From Cupriavidus sp. AU9028 (GTDB lineage: Bacteria; Pseudomonadota; Gammaproteobacteria; Burkholderiales; Burkholderiaceae), in the NCBI RefSeq assembly GCF_019795295.1, contig NZ_JAIMCG010000020.1:1-64000 (forward strand): a stretch of DNA of 64,000 nucleotides, written 5' to 3'. The first letter of the stretch is position 1; each line of letters begins with the position of its first letter. Under the pieces are notes generated by a model that saw only the letters and a list, made by a program, of their open reading frames with translations, did no database searches and was not told the origin of the DNA. Below, in pieces: positions 34,801-46,916 of this stretch. Position numbers and translations under genes: made by a program.

Positions 34801-35404
34801 GCGCTATCGCGACGACGTCAACCGTGTGCGCGCCGCCGAATCGGCATTGCTGGGCAGCGGCAAACCGCTGCCGCTGACCGAAGCCGTGGCACGCAACCTG
34901 GCCAAGCTGATGGCCTACAAGGACGAGTACGAAGTGGCCCGGCTATACGCCGACCCGGTCTTCCTGGAGAAGCTGCGCAACCAGTTCGAGGGCGAACCTG
35001 GCGTCGATTACCAGCTGAACTTCTGGCTCGCGCCGCCGCTGCTGGCAAAGCGCAACGACAAGGGGCACCTGGTCAAGCGCCGCTTCGGTCCGTCGACGCT
35101 GACGCTGTTCCGCATGCTGGCCCGGCTCAAGGGCCTGCGCGGCGGACCGCTCGACATCTTTGGCAAGACCGAGGAACGCCGCACCGAACGCGCGCTGATC
35201 GACGAGTATCGCGCGCTGCTGGACGAACTGGTGTCGGGGTTGAAGGCGGAGAACCACCAGACGGCGGTGGCGCTCGCCAGCCTGCCGGACGATATCCGGG
35301 GCTTCGGCCACGTCAAGGAGAACAACCTGAAGGCGGCCCGGGCGCGCTGGCAGACACTGCTGGCCCAGTTCCGCGATCCGGCGCAGGGACAGCGGGCGGC
35401 TTGA
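31811..35404 (+). CDS. Indolepyruvate ferredoxin oxidoreductase, fused alpha/beta/gamma chain
   Basis: A single-chain enzyme of 1197 residues that would oxidatively decarboxylate aryl- or branched 2-oxo acids to acyl-CoA with ferredoxin. The thiamine-diphosphate domains come first (GFISGYRGSPLGGLDQALWK near 60, and later LGDGTYFHSGLLAIRASIAA and ILYNDAVAMTGGQPVDG). A cysteine cluster follows for iron-sulfur centres (CEGCGDCSVKSNC, then CNKDFSCLNGFCPSF). The gamma domain has GVGGTGVVTIGGLLGMAAHL. ATG 31811 has gaggagcacct upstream. In beta-proteobacteria such fused enzymes act in degradation of aromatic amino acids, which fits hpd and paa in the same window. No ferredoxin gene is adjacent. Confidence 0.92.
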   Translation: MNAPLTAPVSDAIRRALANVTLDDKYTLESGRIYISGTQALVRLPMLQQARDRAAGLNTAGFISGYRGSPLGGLDQALWKAKSHLASHNIVFQPGLNEDLAATAVWGSQQVNMYPDARFDGVFGMWYGKGPGVDRSGDVLKHANSAGSSPHGGVLVLAGDDHSAKSSTLAHQSEHMFKACGLPVLFPSNVQEYLDYGLHGWAMSRYSGLWVAMKCVTDVVESSASVELDPDRVRIALPEDFILPPGGLNIRWPDSPLEQEARLLDYKWYAALAYVRANQLDRIEIDSPHARFGIMTAGKAYLDTRQALSDLGLDPQTCAQIGIRLYKVGCVWPLEAQGARAFAEGLQEILVVEEKRQIMEYALKEELYNWRDDVRPKVYGKFDEKDNAGGEWSIPQSRWLLPAHYELSPAIIAKAIATRLEKFDLPAEVRSRIAARLAVIEAKERALATPRVAAERKPWFCSGCPHNTSTNVPEGSRAMAGIGCHYMTVWMDRNTSTFSQMGGEGVAWVGQAPFAGDKHVFANLGDGTYFHSGLLAIRASIAAGVNITYKILYNDAVAMTGGQPVDGKLSVQDIAFQVAAEGAQQIVIVTDEPDKYSAAIRLPEGVQVHHRDELDRIQRELREVPGTTILIYDQTCATEKRRRRKRGTYPDPARRVFINDTVCEGCGDCSVKSNCLSVEPLETELGTKRKINQSSCNKDFSCLNGFCPSFVTAEGAQLRKPGRHGMSMENLPPPPMPALPQLERPYGVLVTGVGGTGVVTIGGLLGMAAHLEQKGVTVLDMAGLAQKGGAVLSHVQIAARPQDIHATRIAMGEADLVIGCDAIVSATDEVLSKAQSGRTRAIINTAQTPTAEFIRNPKWTFPGVSAEQDVRNAVGDGCDFINASALAVTLLGDAIYTNPLVLGYAWQKGWVPLSLDAMLRAIELNGVSVDKNKAAFEWGRHMAHDPEQVLALTGELRNTAEGADVVRLPTSTGALLEKLIAQRAEHLTAYQNAAYAQRYRDDVNRVRAAESALLGSGKPLPLTEAVARNLAKLMAYKDEYEVARLYADPVFLEKLRNQFEGEPGVDYQLNFWLAPPLLAKRNDKGHLVKRRFGPSTLTLFRMLARLKGLRGGPLDIFGKTEERRTERALIDEYRALLDELVSGLKAENHQTAVALASLPDDIRGFGHVKENNLKAARARWQTLLAQFRDPAQGQRAA

Positions 35405-35440
35405 GGCCGTACTGGGGAGCAACCCTGCCGGTCGTGTTCC

Positions 35441-35464
35441 CCCTCTCCCGCTTGCGGGAGAGGG
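35441..35464. repeat. REP-like palindrome, copy 1
   Basis: A 24-base inverted repeat with arms CCCTCTCCCGC and GCGGGAGAGGG around a TT centre. It is identical in all 24 bases to the copy at 35547-35570. It may also act as a transcript end or mRNA stabiliser for the oxidoreductase gene. Confidence 0.8.
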
Positions 35465-35546
35465 GAGCAACACCCGCGAACCGTTGGTGTTCTACCCCTT
35501 CCGCCAGCCGGCAGACGCGAGCAAATCCACGAACCCTCGGTGTTCT

Positions 35547-35570
35547 CCCTCTCCCGCTTGCGGGAGAGGG
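35547..35570. repeat. REP-like palindrome, copy 2
   Basis: The second perfect copy, 106 bases after the first. The bases before each copy or between them also share a degenerate direct repeat (GAACCGTTGGTGTTCT near 35478 and GAACCCTCGGTGTTCT near 35531), so a larger unit was duplicated. Confidence 0.8.
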
Positions 35571-35594
35571 CCGGGGAGAGGGCAGCGGGCAGCC

Positions 35595-36227
35595 CTACTC
35601 CGCCTGCGCCAGCTGATCCTCGCCCTTCTTCACGTACATCGAATTCCTCGGCCGCGACAGCACGCGCCGGACCATCGGCTCGAAGAACGACAGCGGCAGG
35701 TTGTCGTAGTCGGTCATGAAGGCTGCGGCGTCGTACTTCTCGCAGAATTCGGCGGTGCGCTCGAACAATTCGGGCTGGCCGCGGAAGTGCTCGCGCAGGT
35801 TGCGGTCCAGGCCGAGGTGATGGAAGAAGTAGTAGCCCTGGAAGACGCCGTGCTTCTCCACCATCCACAGGTTCTCCGCGCTGACGAAGGGCTTGAGGAT
35901 GGCGGCGGCGATATCGGGATGGTTGTAGCTGCCCAGCGTGTCGCCGATGTCGTGCAGCAGCGCGCAGACGACGTATTCCTCGTCGCGCCCGTCGCGGTGC
36001 GCCAGCGTGGCGGTCTGCAGGCAGTGCGTCAGCCGGTCGATCGGAAAGCCGCCGCAGTCGCCTTCGAGCAGGCGCAGGTGGGCCAGCACGCGGTCCGGCA
36101 GCGCCGCCGCGTACGGCATGAATTCGCCCGAGATGGCGGCCCAGTCCTCGCGGGTGCCCTCCTTCATGTGGCTGAAGCGGGCCCGCGGATGCGAGGCGGG
36201 ATTGGCGGGATTGGCGGGATTGGCCAT
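35595..36227 (-). CDS. HD-domain phosphohydrolase family protein
   Basis: A 210-residue soluble protein with the HD metal site: LTHCLQTATLAHRDGRDEEY followed by VVCALLHDIGDTLGSYNH (about 85-121). Family members hydrolyse phosphate esters of nucleotides or other small molecules. This one resembles the HD group often annotated as inositol- or 2-oxoglutarate-associated phosphohydrolases, but the substrate is unknown. The first residues are a repeated Asn-Pro-Ala (MANPANPANPAS), encoded by a 9-base tandem repeat. A second in-frame ATG (MKEGTREDW) is available after the repeat. Confidence 0.82.
   Translation of the reverse strand: MANPANPANPASHPRARFSHMKEGTREDWAAISGEFMPYAAALPDRVLAHLRLLEGDCGGFPIDRLTHCLQTATLAHRDGRDEEYVVCALLHDIGDTLGSYNHPDIAAAILKPFVSAENLWMVEKHGVFQGYYFFHHLGLDRNLREHFRGQPELFERTAEFCEKYDAAAFMTDYDNLPLSFFEPMVRRVLSRPRNSMYVKKGEDQLAQAE
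36195..36221. repeat. 9-base tandem repeat, three units, inside the HD gene start
   Basis: GGCGGGATT is repeated three times without interruption. It encodes the Asn-Pro-Ala triplets at the N-terminus of the HD protein. A change of unit number would keep the frame. Confidence 0.85.
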
Positions 36228-36479
36228 GGTCGTCTCCGGTGGGGTCGGCGCGTGCGCGCTCTGTTCTCGTGTCTGTACTCAATAATGCGGCAATTCGATT
36301 CTGACATCCAGCAGGGGCGGACACTGTCGGACGCCCGACAGTCCCGTCCGTGATCCGACGCCACCGCGCGGCTCGCCCTCCGCCAAAGCGGCGCAAGCGC
36401 CGCTACAATGCCCATTCGAGCCAACTTCCACGCCCCGGCAACGCACCGGCGGCAAGCGCGCCATCGGCAGGCGCCAGCC

Positions 36480-37751
36480 ATGACCACCTCCGCATCCCGC
36501 TCCACGCAGCAAGGCCATCGCACCGACAGCGGCGCGGCCGGCCCTGGCACGCCCCCTTCCCCGCGCTCGCTGCGGCTCGCCTGGATGCTGGGTCTGACCG
36601 AGACCATCTCCTGGGGCACGCTGTACTTCACCTTCACGGTATTCCTGCAGCCCATGAGCGATACGCTGGGGTATGGCAAGCCATTCCTTGCCGGCGCCTA
36701 TTCGCTCGGCCTGCTGGTGTGGGCGCTGTGCTCGTTCGCCGTGGGATGGCTGCTGGACCGCGTGCAGGCGCGCTATGTGATGGGGACCGGTTCGGTGCTC
36801 GCCGGCCTCGGCCTGTTGCTGTGGGCCTGGTCGCCCAGCCCGACCTTCTTCCTGCTGACGTGGATTCCGCTCGGACTGGCGATGGCCACCACGCTGTACG
36901 AGCCGGCCTTCCTCGTGCTGCGCAAGGCGTATGGCGACCAATACCAGAAGTCCATCGTCATCGTCACGCTGCTGGCCGGCTTTGCCAGCACCATCTTCAT
37001 TCCGCTGGCGCAATGGCTGGTGCTCCATGTCGGCTGGCGTGCCACGCTGGTGGGCTTCGCCGCGCTGAACCTGTTCGTCTGCGCACCGCTGCATGCGCGG
37101 CTGCGGGTGGGCATCCAGCAGGACGCCAGCGCCGCCTCGGCGGCCCCCGCGCGCGAGGACGGCAATCGCGGCGTCGCCGCCCGGGCGCTGCGCGAGCCGG
37201 TGTTCTGGTGCGTCTGCCTCGCCTTCACCGCGCTGGCGATGATCGCCTCGCTGCTGGGTGCGCACCTGATCCCGATGCTGACCGAGAAGGGCCTGCCGGT
37301 CGGCGAACAACTGATCGTCGCCGCGCTGATCGGCCCCGCCCAGGTGCTCGGCCGGCTGGCCACCATGCGGCTGCCCGCCCGGCAACCGGTGCGCATTGCG
37401 GTGCCGGTCTACGCCGTGATGGCGGTCGGCCTGCTGACGCTGGCGCTCGGCTACGGCAAGTGGCTGATGCTCGCGGCGGTGCTATACGGCTGCGCCAACG
37501 GCATCAATACGATGCTGCGCGCGATGGCCATGCCGGAGCTGATCTCCCGCCATCACTACGCCACCCTCAATGGCCTGATGATGACGCCGGTGCTGCTGAT
37601 GCAGGCCATCGCCCCCTGGCTTGGCGCGCTGCTGTGGCGCGCGGCCGGCGGCTACTGGCTGATGCTGTGGGCCATGGTTGCGCTGGCCCTGTGCGCGCTG
37701 GTCTCCTTCGGCTACGCACTGCGCCGGCGCGGCATGCTGGGCCACGCATGA
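36480..37751 (+). CDS. MFS transporter
   Basis: A 12-helix major facilitator of 423 residues. The first helix begins at LAWMLGLTETISWGTLYFTF (about 26-45). The loop 2-3 region reads AVGWLLDRVQARYVMGTGSV, and the second half starts near residue 235 (REPVFWCVCLAFTALAMIAS). It resembles the oxalate/formate-like and CynX-like MFS groups, and the substrate is unknown. ATG 36480 is preferred. The upstream ATG at 36408 lies in a -10-like TACAAT (36404-36409), which suggests transcription starts beyond it. Confidence 0.85.
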   Translation: MTTSASRSTQQGHRTDSGAAGPGTPPSPRSLRLAWMLGLTETISWGTLYFTFTVFLQPMSDTLGYGKPFLAGAYSLGLLVWALCSFAVGWLLDRVQARYVMGTGSVLAGLGLLLWAWSPSPTFFLLTWIPLGLAMATTLYEPAFLVLRKAYGDQYQKSIVIVTLLAGFASTIFIPLAQWLVLHVGWRATLVGFAALNLFVCAPLHARLRVGIQQDASAASAAPAREDGNRGVAARALREPVFWCVCLAFTALAMIASLLGAHLIPMLTEKGLPVGEQLIVAALIGPAQVLGRLATMRLPARQPVRIAVPVYAVMAVGLLTLALGYGKWLMLAAVLYGCANGINTMLRAMAMPELISRHHYATLNGLMMTPVLLMQAIAPWLGALLWRAAGGYWLMLWAMVALALCALVSFGYALRRRGMLGHA

Positions 37752-37824
37752 TGTCAGCGCGGCGCCGATGGCAAGGCCGCCCCCTGCGTGCCACCATCGC
37801 GGGGCCTGCCATCGCGAACGCATC

Positions 37825-39078
37825 TTGTCCGATACCCCGATTCCTCCCAGCGCCGGTCCATCTCCCGGTACCGTCCCGCCGCCTTCCGCACCGGCGGTAG
37901 AGCGCGCCGCACGCGCCACCATGGCGCTGTTCTTTGTCAACGGCGCGACCTTCGCCACCTGGGGCGTGCACATCCCCACCATCAAGGCCCGCTTCGTGCT
38001 GAGCGACGCCGCGCTGTCGGTGGCGATGTTCGTCGTCGCCGGCGGCGCGATCCTGGCAATGGGACCGGTCGGCCGCTGGGTCGCGAGGGTGGGCAGCGCC
38101 CGCGCATGCCTGGTCGGGGGCGTCGCCTGCGCGCTGGCCACCGCGTCCATCCTGGCCATGCCTGCTTTCGGCTGGCTGCTGCCCGCGCTGCTCGCCTTCG
38201 GCATGACCAATGCCGTGTTCGACGTCGCCATGAACGCACAGGCCGCCACCGTGGAGGCCGGGCGCAGCCGGCCCATCATGTCGGCGCTGCACGGCATGTT
38301 CAGCCTGGGAGGCATGGTCGGCGCCGGGATCGGCGGGCTGATGCTGGCGTGGCAGGTGCCGCCCTTCGCCCACGCGGCCGGCATGGCTGCCATCACCGCG
38401 ACGGTGGCGTGGGTCGCGCTGCGTTGGCTGCTGCCGGACCATCCGCCGGCGCCGTCTTCCGACCGTCACCGCGCGCACGCGGCGCGCGCGCTCTGGCTGC
38501 TGGGCGCGCTGGCCTTTCTGGGCCTGGTTGGCGAAGGGGCGATGTACGACTGGTCCACGGTGTACATGCGCGAGATCGTCGCCGCACCGGCGGGCCTGGT
38601 CAGCCTTGGCTATGCCGCGTTCTCCGCGGGCATGGCGATCGGCCGTTTCACCGGCGACCGCGTGCGCGAGCGCTTCAGCGACGCCGGCACGCTGGCCGCG
38701 AGCGCCTGGATCGCCTTCGGCGGCATGGCGCTGGCATTGCTGTGGCCGGCATCCGCGACCACGCTGCTCGGTTTCGCACTGATGGGACTGGGCGCGGCCA
38801 ATATGGTGCCGATCTTCTTCGTCGCGGCGTCGCGGCTGCCCGGGCTGGCGCCGGCCGAAGCGATCGCTCGCGTCGCCCGCTTCGCCTATGTCGGGTTGAT
38901 GATCGGCCCGGTGATGATCGGCGGCGTCGCGCATCTGGCGGGGCTGCGCATCGGCCTGGGCATCGTCGCGCTGACCATGGGCTGGATCGCGCTGTGGGGG
39001 GTGCGGACCGTACGGCCGTGGATCGGTGCACCCGCCGGCCTGGTCAGGCCAAAACAGGCAGGTCGGTCCGGGCGGTAA
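37825..39078 (+). CDS. MFS transporter (YbjJ-like)
   Basis: A second major facilitator, about 417 residues. Signature parts are FFVNGATFATWGVHIPTIKA (helix 1), AVFDVAMNAQAATVEAGRSR and SALHGMFSLGGMVGAGIGG (helices 4-5), and EGAMYDWSTVYMREIV (helix 7). The pattern is that of the YbjJ/fucose-permease-like group. The start is uncertain: TTG 37825 (LSDTPIPPSAG), ATG 37768 and ATG 37921 (MALFFVNGA) are all in frame. It follows the first MFS gene closely and may be cotranscribed with it. The substrate is unknown. Confidence 0.82.
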   Translation: MSDTPIPPSAGPSPGTVPPPSAPAVERAARATMALFFVNGATFATWGVHIPTIKARFVLSDAALSVAMFVVAGGAILAMGPVGRWVARVGSARACLVGGVACALATASILAMPAFGWLLPALLAFGMTNAVFDVAMNAQAATVEAGRSRPIMSALHGMFSLGGMVGAGIGGLMLAWQVPPFAHAAGMAAITATVAWVALRWLLPDHPPAPSSDRHRAHAARALWLLGALAFLGLVGEGAMYDWSTVYMREIVAAPAGLVSLGYAAFSAGMAIGRFTGDRVRERFSDAGTLAASAWIAFGGMALALLWPASATTLLGFALMGLGAANMVPIFFVAASRLPGLAPAEAIARVARFAYVGLMIGPVMIGGVAHLAGLRIGLGIVALTMGWIALWGVRTVRPWIGAPAGLVRPKQAGRSGR

Positions 39079-39170
39079 AGCGCGGACTGGCGCCGCGCCT
39101 CGCTTTCGGATGCGGGCCTTTGCCGGGGCGCCTGGAGCCACTACCATGGCGGCTATCCAGGAGACCGCCC

Positions 39171-39806
39171 ATGACCGCCACGCAAGCCCTGCCCGACCCC
39201 GGCCCCGACGCGCCCCGCTGCAGCTGGTGCGGCACGCTGGAGGATTACCGCCGCTACCATGACCACGAGTGGGGATTCCCGGTGGCCGACGACCGCCGGC
39301 TGTTCGAGAAGCTGTGCCTGGAAGGCTTCCAGTCGGGCCTGAGCTGGCTGACGATCCTGCGCAAGCGCGAGGCCTTCCGCGAGGCCTTTGCCGGGTTCGA
39401 CATCGAGCGCATCGCTCGCTTCGGCGAGCGCGACATCGAGCGGCTGCTGGGCAATGCCGGCATCGTGCGCCATCGCGGCAAGATCGAGGCGACCATCAAC
39501 AACGCCCGCCGTGCCCTGGAACTGCTCGAAAGCGAGTCCTCACTGGCCGCCTATCTGTGGCGCCATGAACCGGACCCGGCCTCGCGCCCGGCGCGCCTGA
39601 CTCCGGAAGCGTTGCGGGCGATGACCACCTCCCCCGAAGCGGTGGCGCTATCGAGAGACCTGAAAAAGCGCGGCTGGCGCTTCGTCGGACCCACCACCAT
39701 GTACGCCATGATGCAGGCGATGGGCCTGGTCAACGACCACACCGAAGACTGCTGGGCGCGAGAGGCGGCGCTGCGCCAGCGCGCCAGCTTCGTGGTGCCG
39801 CGCTAG
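39171..39806 (+). CDS. tag: DNA-3-methyladenine glycosylase I
   Basis: This enzyme removes 3-methyladenine from alkylated DNA in base excision repair. Its 211 residues carry the zinc-binding ends of the family: CSWCG with YHDHEWG at the N-terminus, and VNDHTEDCW near the C-terminus. The helical core has LFEKLCLEGFQSGLSWLTIL and FVGPTTMYAMMQAMGLVN. ATG 39171 follows a ccaggagacc ribosome site. Confidence 0.94.
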   Translation: MTATQALPDPGPDAPRCSWCGTLEDYRRYHDHEWGFPVADDRRLFEKLCLEGFQSGLSWLTILRKREAFREAFAGFDIERIARFGERDIERLLGNAGIVRHRGKIEATINNARRALELLESESSLAAYLWRHEPDPASRPARLTPEALRAMTTSPEAVALSRDLKKRGWRFVGPTTMYAMMQAMGLVNDHTEDCWAREAALRQRASFVVPR

Positions 39807-39833
39807 TTCCCCGCCCCTCGCCCGCCGGGGCCT

Positions 39834-40799
39834 TCAATGCGAGGGCGCCTCGCTGCCGCCCCGGCGCATCCTGCCGACGATCCAGACCCCGGCAGCGACG
39901 ATACCGCCCGCCACCACGCCAGTGACGATATTGATCAGCAGCGGCCCCAGCCAGCCCAGGTAGTGGCCGACCGCGGGCAACTGCGTGACCGCATGCTCGG
40001 CGCTCTCTTCCAGATGGTGCGCCCACGGGATGCCGTGCACCAGGATGCCGCCGCCGACCAGGAACATGGCGATGGTGCCGGCCACCGACAGGAACTTCAT
40101 CAGCATCGGCGCCAGCGCCAGCAGGCCGCGTCCCAGGGCCCGCATCGCGGCGCTGGCGCGCTGGTTCAGGTACAGGCCCGCGTCATCGAGCTTGACGATC
40201 CCCGCCACCAGCCCATAGACGCCGACCGTCATGATCAGCGCAATGGCGGTGAGCACGGCCAGCCGGGTAACGAAGGGCTGGTCGGCGACGGTGCCCAGCG
40301 AGATCACGACGATCTCGGCCGACAGGATGAAGTCGGTACGCACCGCGCCCTTGATCTTCTCCTTTTCCAGCGCCACCAGATCGACCGAGGGGTTCCGCGC
40401 GGCCTCGCACAGGCGCTTGCGCTCGCGCTCCAGTTCTTCCTTGTCGACCGGCTTGCCGCTGCGGTGCATATAGCGGTGCGCCAGCTTCTCGAAGCCCTCG
40501 AAACAGAGAAAGGCGCCGCCGATCATCAGCAGCGGCGTGATGGCCCACGGCGCCAGCGCGCTGATCAGCAGCGCCGCCGGTACCAGGATCACCTTGTTGC
40601 GCAGCGAGCCCAGCCCGACCGCCCACACCACCGGCAGCTCGCGGTTGGCCTTCACGCCGGTCACCTGCTGCGCATTCAATGCGAGGTCGTCGCCCAGCAC
40701 GCCGGCGGTCTTGCGGGCGGCCACCTTGCTCATGGTGGCGACGTCGTCCAGGATGGTCGAGATGTCGTCCAGCAGGGCTAGCAGGCTGGCTCCGGCCAT
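39834..40799 (-). CDS. DUF808 family membrane protein (YedI-like)
   Basis: A 321-residue inner-membrane protein that opens with the family signature [20 protein letters not shown] and [20 protein letters not shown]. Several hydrophobic segments follow ([20 protein letters not shown], and [17 protein letters not shown]). The function of the family is not established. It is transcribed convergently with tag, with only 27 bases between stops. Confidence 0.85.
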   Translation of the reverse strand: MAGASLLALLDDISTILDDVATMSKVAARKTAGVLGDDLALNAQQVTGVKANRELPVVWAVGLGSLRNKVILVPAALLISALAPWAITPLLMIGGAFLCFEGFEKLAHRYMHRSGKPVDKEELERERKRLCEAARNPSVDLVALEKEKIKGAVRTDFILSAEIVVISLGTVADQPFVTRLAVLTAIALIMTVGVYGLVAGIVKLDDAGLYLNQRASAAMRALGRGLLALAPMLMKFLSVAGTIAMFLVGGGILVHGIPWAHHLEESAEHAVTQLPAVGHYLGWLGPLLINIVTGVVAGGIVAAGVWIVGRMRRGGSEAPSH

Positions 40800-41055
40800 C
40801 TCACGCCTCCCCCGACCATGCCCGGCAAGGACGAGCCGGGCAGACGCGACACGATCGGTTCGTCGGCAGCATCGAAGACTCCTGTTCAGATGGCATCCGA
40901 CGATACTGCCATAGCGCTTGGCGGGTACGGCCTTCCGCCCTGTCGGTCTTTGTCTGATTTTTCTGACAGCATTCCTTTGCTAGCATCGGGCGTTACGCGC
41001 GGCCCCGGGGCAGCGTCCTGCGCCGGCGCCCAGATTCCCCTCTCACCCGGCCTCT

Positions 41056-44294
<3,239 letters not shown>

Positions 44295-44313
<19 letters not shown>

Positions 44314-45158
44314 TCCCGCCTGCCGCCCCGGCACCGCCGGCCGAGAGCGACAACTTCGAGATCGAGCTGGAGTTGCTGCTCGAGGGCATCTATCGCAAGT
44401 ACCAGCACGACTTCCGTGGCTACTCGCGTGCCTCGCTGCGCCGGCGCCTGTCGCAGGCGCTGCGCGACTTCGGCTTCGAGACGCTGTCGCAGCTGCAGGA
44501 CCGCATGTTCCGCGACCCGGCGCTGTTCACGCGGATGTTCCAGTACCTGACGGTGCAGGTCAGCGAGATGTTCCGCGACCCCTCGTACTTCCGCGCCATC
44601 CGCGAACAGGTCGCGCCGGTGCTGAAGACCTACCCCTCGCTGAAGGTCTGGGTCGCCGGCTGCAGCAGCGGCGAGGAACTGTGGTCGCTCGCCATCCTGT
44701 TCGCCGAGGAAGGCCTGCACGAGCGCACCACGTTCTACGCCACCGACATCAACCCGGCGGCGCTGGCCGAGGCGCGCGCGGGCGTCTACGACGTCGGCCG
44801 CGTGCGCGGCTTCAACCGCAACTATCTGGCTGCCGGGGGGCGGCACTCGCTGGGCGACTACTATCACGCCGCCTATGGCAAGGCCAAGTTCGACGCCAGC
44901 CTGATCACGCGCGCCGTCTTCGCCGACCATAGCCTGGCCACCGACAGCGTGTTCCAGGAGGCGCAACTGATATCCTGCCGCAATGTGCTGATCTACTTCG
45001 ACCGGGGCCTGCAGGACCGCGCCCTCGGCCTGTTCCGCGACGCCCTGGTACGCCACGGCTTTCTCGGTCTTGGCAGCAAGGAAACCCTGCAGTTCAGCAG
45101 CCACGCCGAGGCATTCGAGCCGGTCGTCGCCGCGGACCGCCTCTATCGCAAACGGTAG
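44295..45158 (+). CDS. CheR-type methyltransferase
   Basis: A 287-residue SAM-dependent methyltransferase of the CheR family. The helical N-terminal part is LLLEGIYRKYQHDFRGYSRA with SLRRRLSQALRDFGFE. The SAM site is VWVAGCSSGEELWSLAILF, followed by ATDINPAALAEARAGVYDVG and the catalytic-region SCRNVLIYFD. CheR proteins methylate glutamates of chemoreceptors. Here no receptor gene is nearby, so the target may be a non-chemotaxis sensor such as the neighbouring kinases. It starts within the end of the kinase gene, so translation is coupled. Confidence 0.9.
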
Positions 45159-45165
45159 GCGCAAG

Positions 45166-45777
45166 ATGGGACAGGCAATCAGCATGCTCGAGTACGAAGG
45201 CGGCCCCATCCCCGAGGCCGTGGTGGTCGGCGCGTCCGCGGGGGGCATCGAGGCCCTGAACCGGCTGCTTCCCATGCTGCCGGCGGCCTTCCATCCGCCG
45301 CTGATCGTCGTGCTGCATCTGCGGCCCGACACGCCCAGTCTGCTGCCCGAGCTGTTTGGGCGGCGCTGCGCACTGACCGTGCGCGAGGCCGAGGACAAGA
45401 TGCCGGTGGGTCCCGGCCATCTTTACCTGGCACCGCCCGACTACCACCTGCTGGTCGAGCGCGATCCGAACGGGACGCGGCTCGCACTGTCGGTCGATCC
45501 GCCGGAGCGATTCTCCCGGCCGTCGATCGACGTGCTGTTCGAATCGGCCGCCTACGTCTGGCGCGACCGGCTGCTTGGCATCCTGCTCAGCGGCGCCAAC
45601 GACGACGGCGCGCGCGGCCTCGAAGTCATCCGCGCCGCCGGGGGGCGCGCGTGGGTGCAGGCGCCCGACACAGCGGCCGCCGACATCATGCCGGCCCAGG
45701 CGATCGCGCGCGGCGCGGTCGACGAAGTTCTGACCATCGAAGCAATCGGCAGCCGCCTGCGGCTCGCCGTCCAATGA
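45166..45777 (+). CDS. CheB-type methylesterase domain protein without receiver
   Basis: A 203-residue protein that is only the catalytic half of CheB. The serine nucleophile lies in VVVGASAGGIEALNRLL (about residue 25). The His is in VLHLRPDTPSLLPELF, and the Asp is in ILLSGANDDGARGLEVI. The oxyanion-side GPGHLYLAPPDYHLLVE is also present. The usual N-terminal receiver is absent, so its activity is not directly phosphorylation-controlled in the classic way. It follows the CheR gene by 7 bases. ATG 45166 was chosen, with ATG 45184 as an alternative. Confidence 0.9.
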   Translation: MGQAISMLEYEGGPIPEAVVVGASAGGIEALNRLLPMLPAAFHPPLIVVLHLRPDTPSLLPELFGRRCALTVREAEDKMPVGPGHLYLAPPDYHLLVERDPNGTRLALSVDPPERFSRPSIDVLFESAAYVWRDRLLGILLSGANDDGARGLEVIRAAGGRAWVQAPDTAAADIMPAQAIARGAVDEVLTIEAIGSRLRLAVQ

Positions 45778-45787
45778 AATCGCTGCC

Positions 45788-46882
45788 ATGTCCCAACCGA
45801 TAAAAATACTCACCGTCGACGACATCGCCAGCAACCTGGCGGCGCTGGACGCGGTCCTGGCGCGTCCGGATGTCGAACTGGTGCACGCCAACTCGGGACA
45901 GCAGGCGCTGGAACTGCTGCTGGACCACGATTTCGGGCTGGCCATCCTCGACGTCAACATGCCCGGCATGGACGGCTTCGAACTGGCCGAACTGATGCGC
46001 GGCAGCGTCCGCACGCGGCATATCCCCATCCTGTTCCTGACCGCGGCCGGCTACGATACCCAGCGCACCTTCAAGGGCTACGCCACCGGCGCGGTGGACT
46101 TCCTCTACAAGCCGCTGGACGCCGACATCCTCTCGGCCAAGGTCGACGTCTTTGTCCAGCTCGCCCGGCAGAAGCAGCAGCTGGCCGAACAGCTCGCCAC
46201 CAGCCAGCGGCTGCTCAAGTCCAACGAAATGCTGATGGCCGTGCTGGCGCACGACCTGCGCTCCCCGCTGTCGGCGATCCTCGCGTCTACCTCCTTCCTC
46301 GAACGCTTCGGCAGCAACGACAAGACCGCGCCGGTGCTCGAGCGCATTCGCCGCAGCGGCACGCGGATGGTACGGATGGTCGACCAGTTGCTCGACGTCG
46401 CCCGCCTGCACGGCGGCCGCATGCAACCCAGCATGCAGCGCGAAGACCTGCAGGCCCTGTGCGCCGCCATCGTCGATGAACACGAAAGCCGCTACGGACG
46501 AGGCCGGCTGATCCTGGAATGCGCCGGCGACACCAGCGCGGTGGTCGATCCCGGGCTGCTGTCCCAGGTAGTCGCCAATCTCGTGGGCAACGCCATGCAG
46601 CACGGCGACCCCGACGAGCCGGTGCGCGTGCACGTCGACGGCACCGACCCCAAACGGATCACGGTCACCGTGCGCAACGGCGGCGTGATTCCGGCCGAGG
46701 TCCTGCCGCATCTGTTCGATGCATTCCGCTCCGGGAGGTCCGCCGCGGAATCGGAGGGGCTCGGCCTGGGGCTGTATATCGCCAGGGAGCTGGCGATGCT
46801 GCACGGCGGGGATATTCGGGTAGTGTCGACGGAGGCGACAGGGACCGTGTTCACGGTGTGGGTGCCGCGGGCAGCAGGGTAA
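45788..46882 (+). CDS. Receiver-histidine kinase hybrid
   Basis: A 364-residue soluble protein with an N-terminal receiver (ILTVDDIASNLAALDAVLA, phospho-acceptor Asp55 in AILDVNMPGMDG). A short helical link follows, then a HisKA domain (His155 in VLAHDLRSPLSAIL) and an ATPase domain (VVANLVGNAMQHG, and SEGLGLGLYIARELAMLHGG). It has no output domain or membrane helix. It could receive phosphate from the upstream hybrid kinase and then act as a second kinase. It is 10 bases after the CheB-like gene and ends the operon. Confidence 0.92.
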   Translation: MSQPIKILTVDDIASNLAALDAVLARPDVELVHANSGQQALELLLDHDFGLAILDVNMPGMDGFELAELMRGSVRTRHIPILFLTAAGYDTQRTFKGYATGAVDFLYKPLDADILSAKVDVFVQLARQKQQLAEQLATSQRLLKSNEMLMAVLAHDLRSPLSAILASTSFLERFGSNDKTAPVLERIRRSGTRMVRMVDQLLDVARLHGGRMQPSMQREDLQALCAAIVDEHESRYGRGRLILECAGDTSAVVDPGLLSQVVANLVGNAMQHGDPDEPVRVHVDGTDPKRITVTVRNGGVIPAEVLPHLFDAFRSGRSAAESEGLGLGLYIARELAMLHGGDIRVVSTEATGTVFTVWVPRAAG

Positions 46883-46916
46883 TCCGAGGATCCGGACGCC
46901 AGCGGACCGCAATAGC

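Noticed and set aside
37788-39806. A 672-codon open frame that runs through the second MFS gene into tag
   Set aside because: Only the last 211 codons (from ATG 39171) are a real protein. The first part is a frame-shifted shadow of the MFS transporter.
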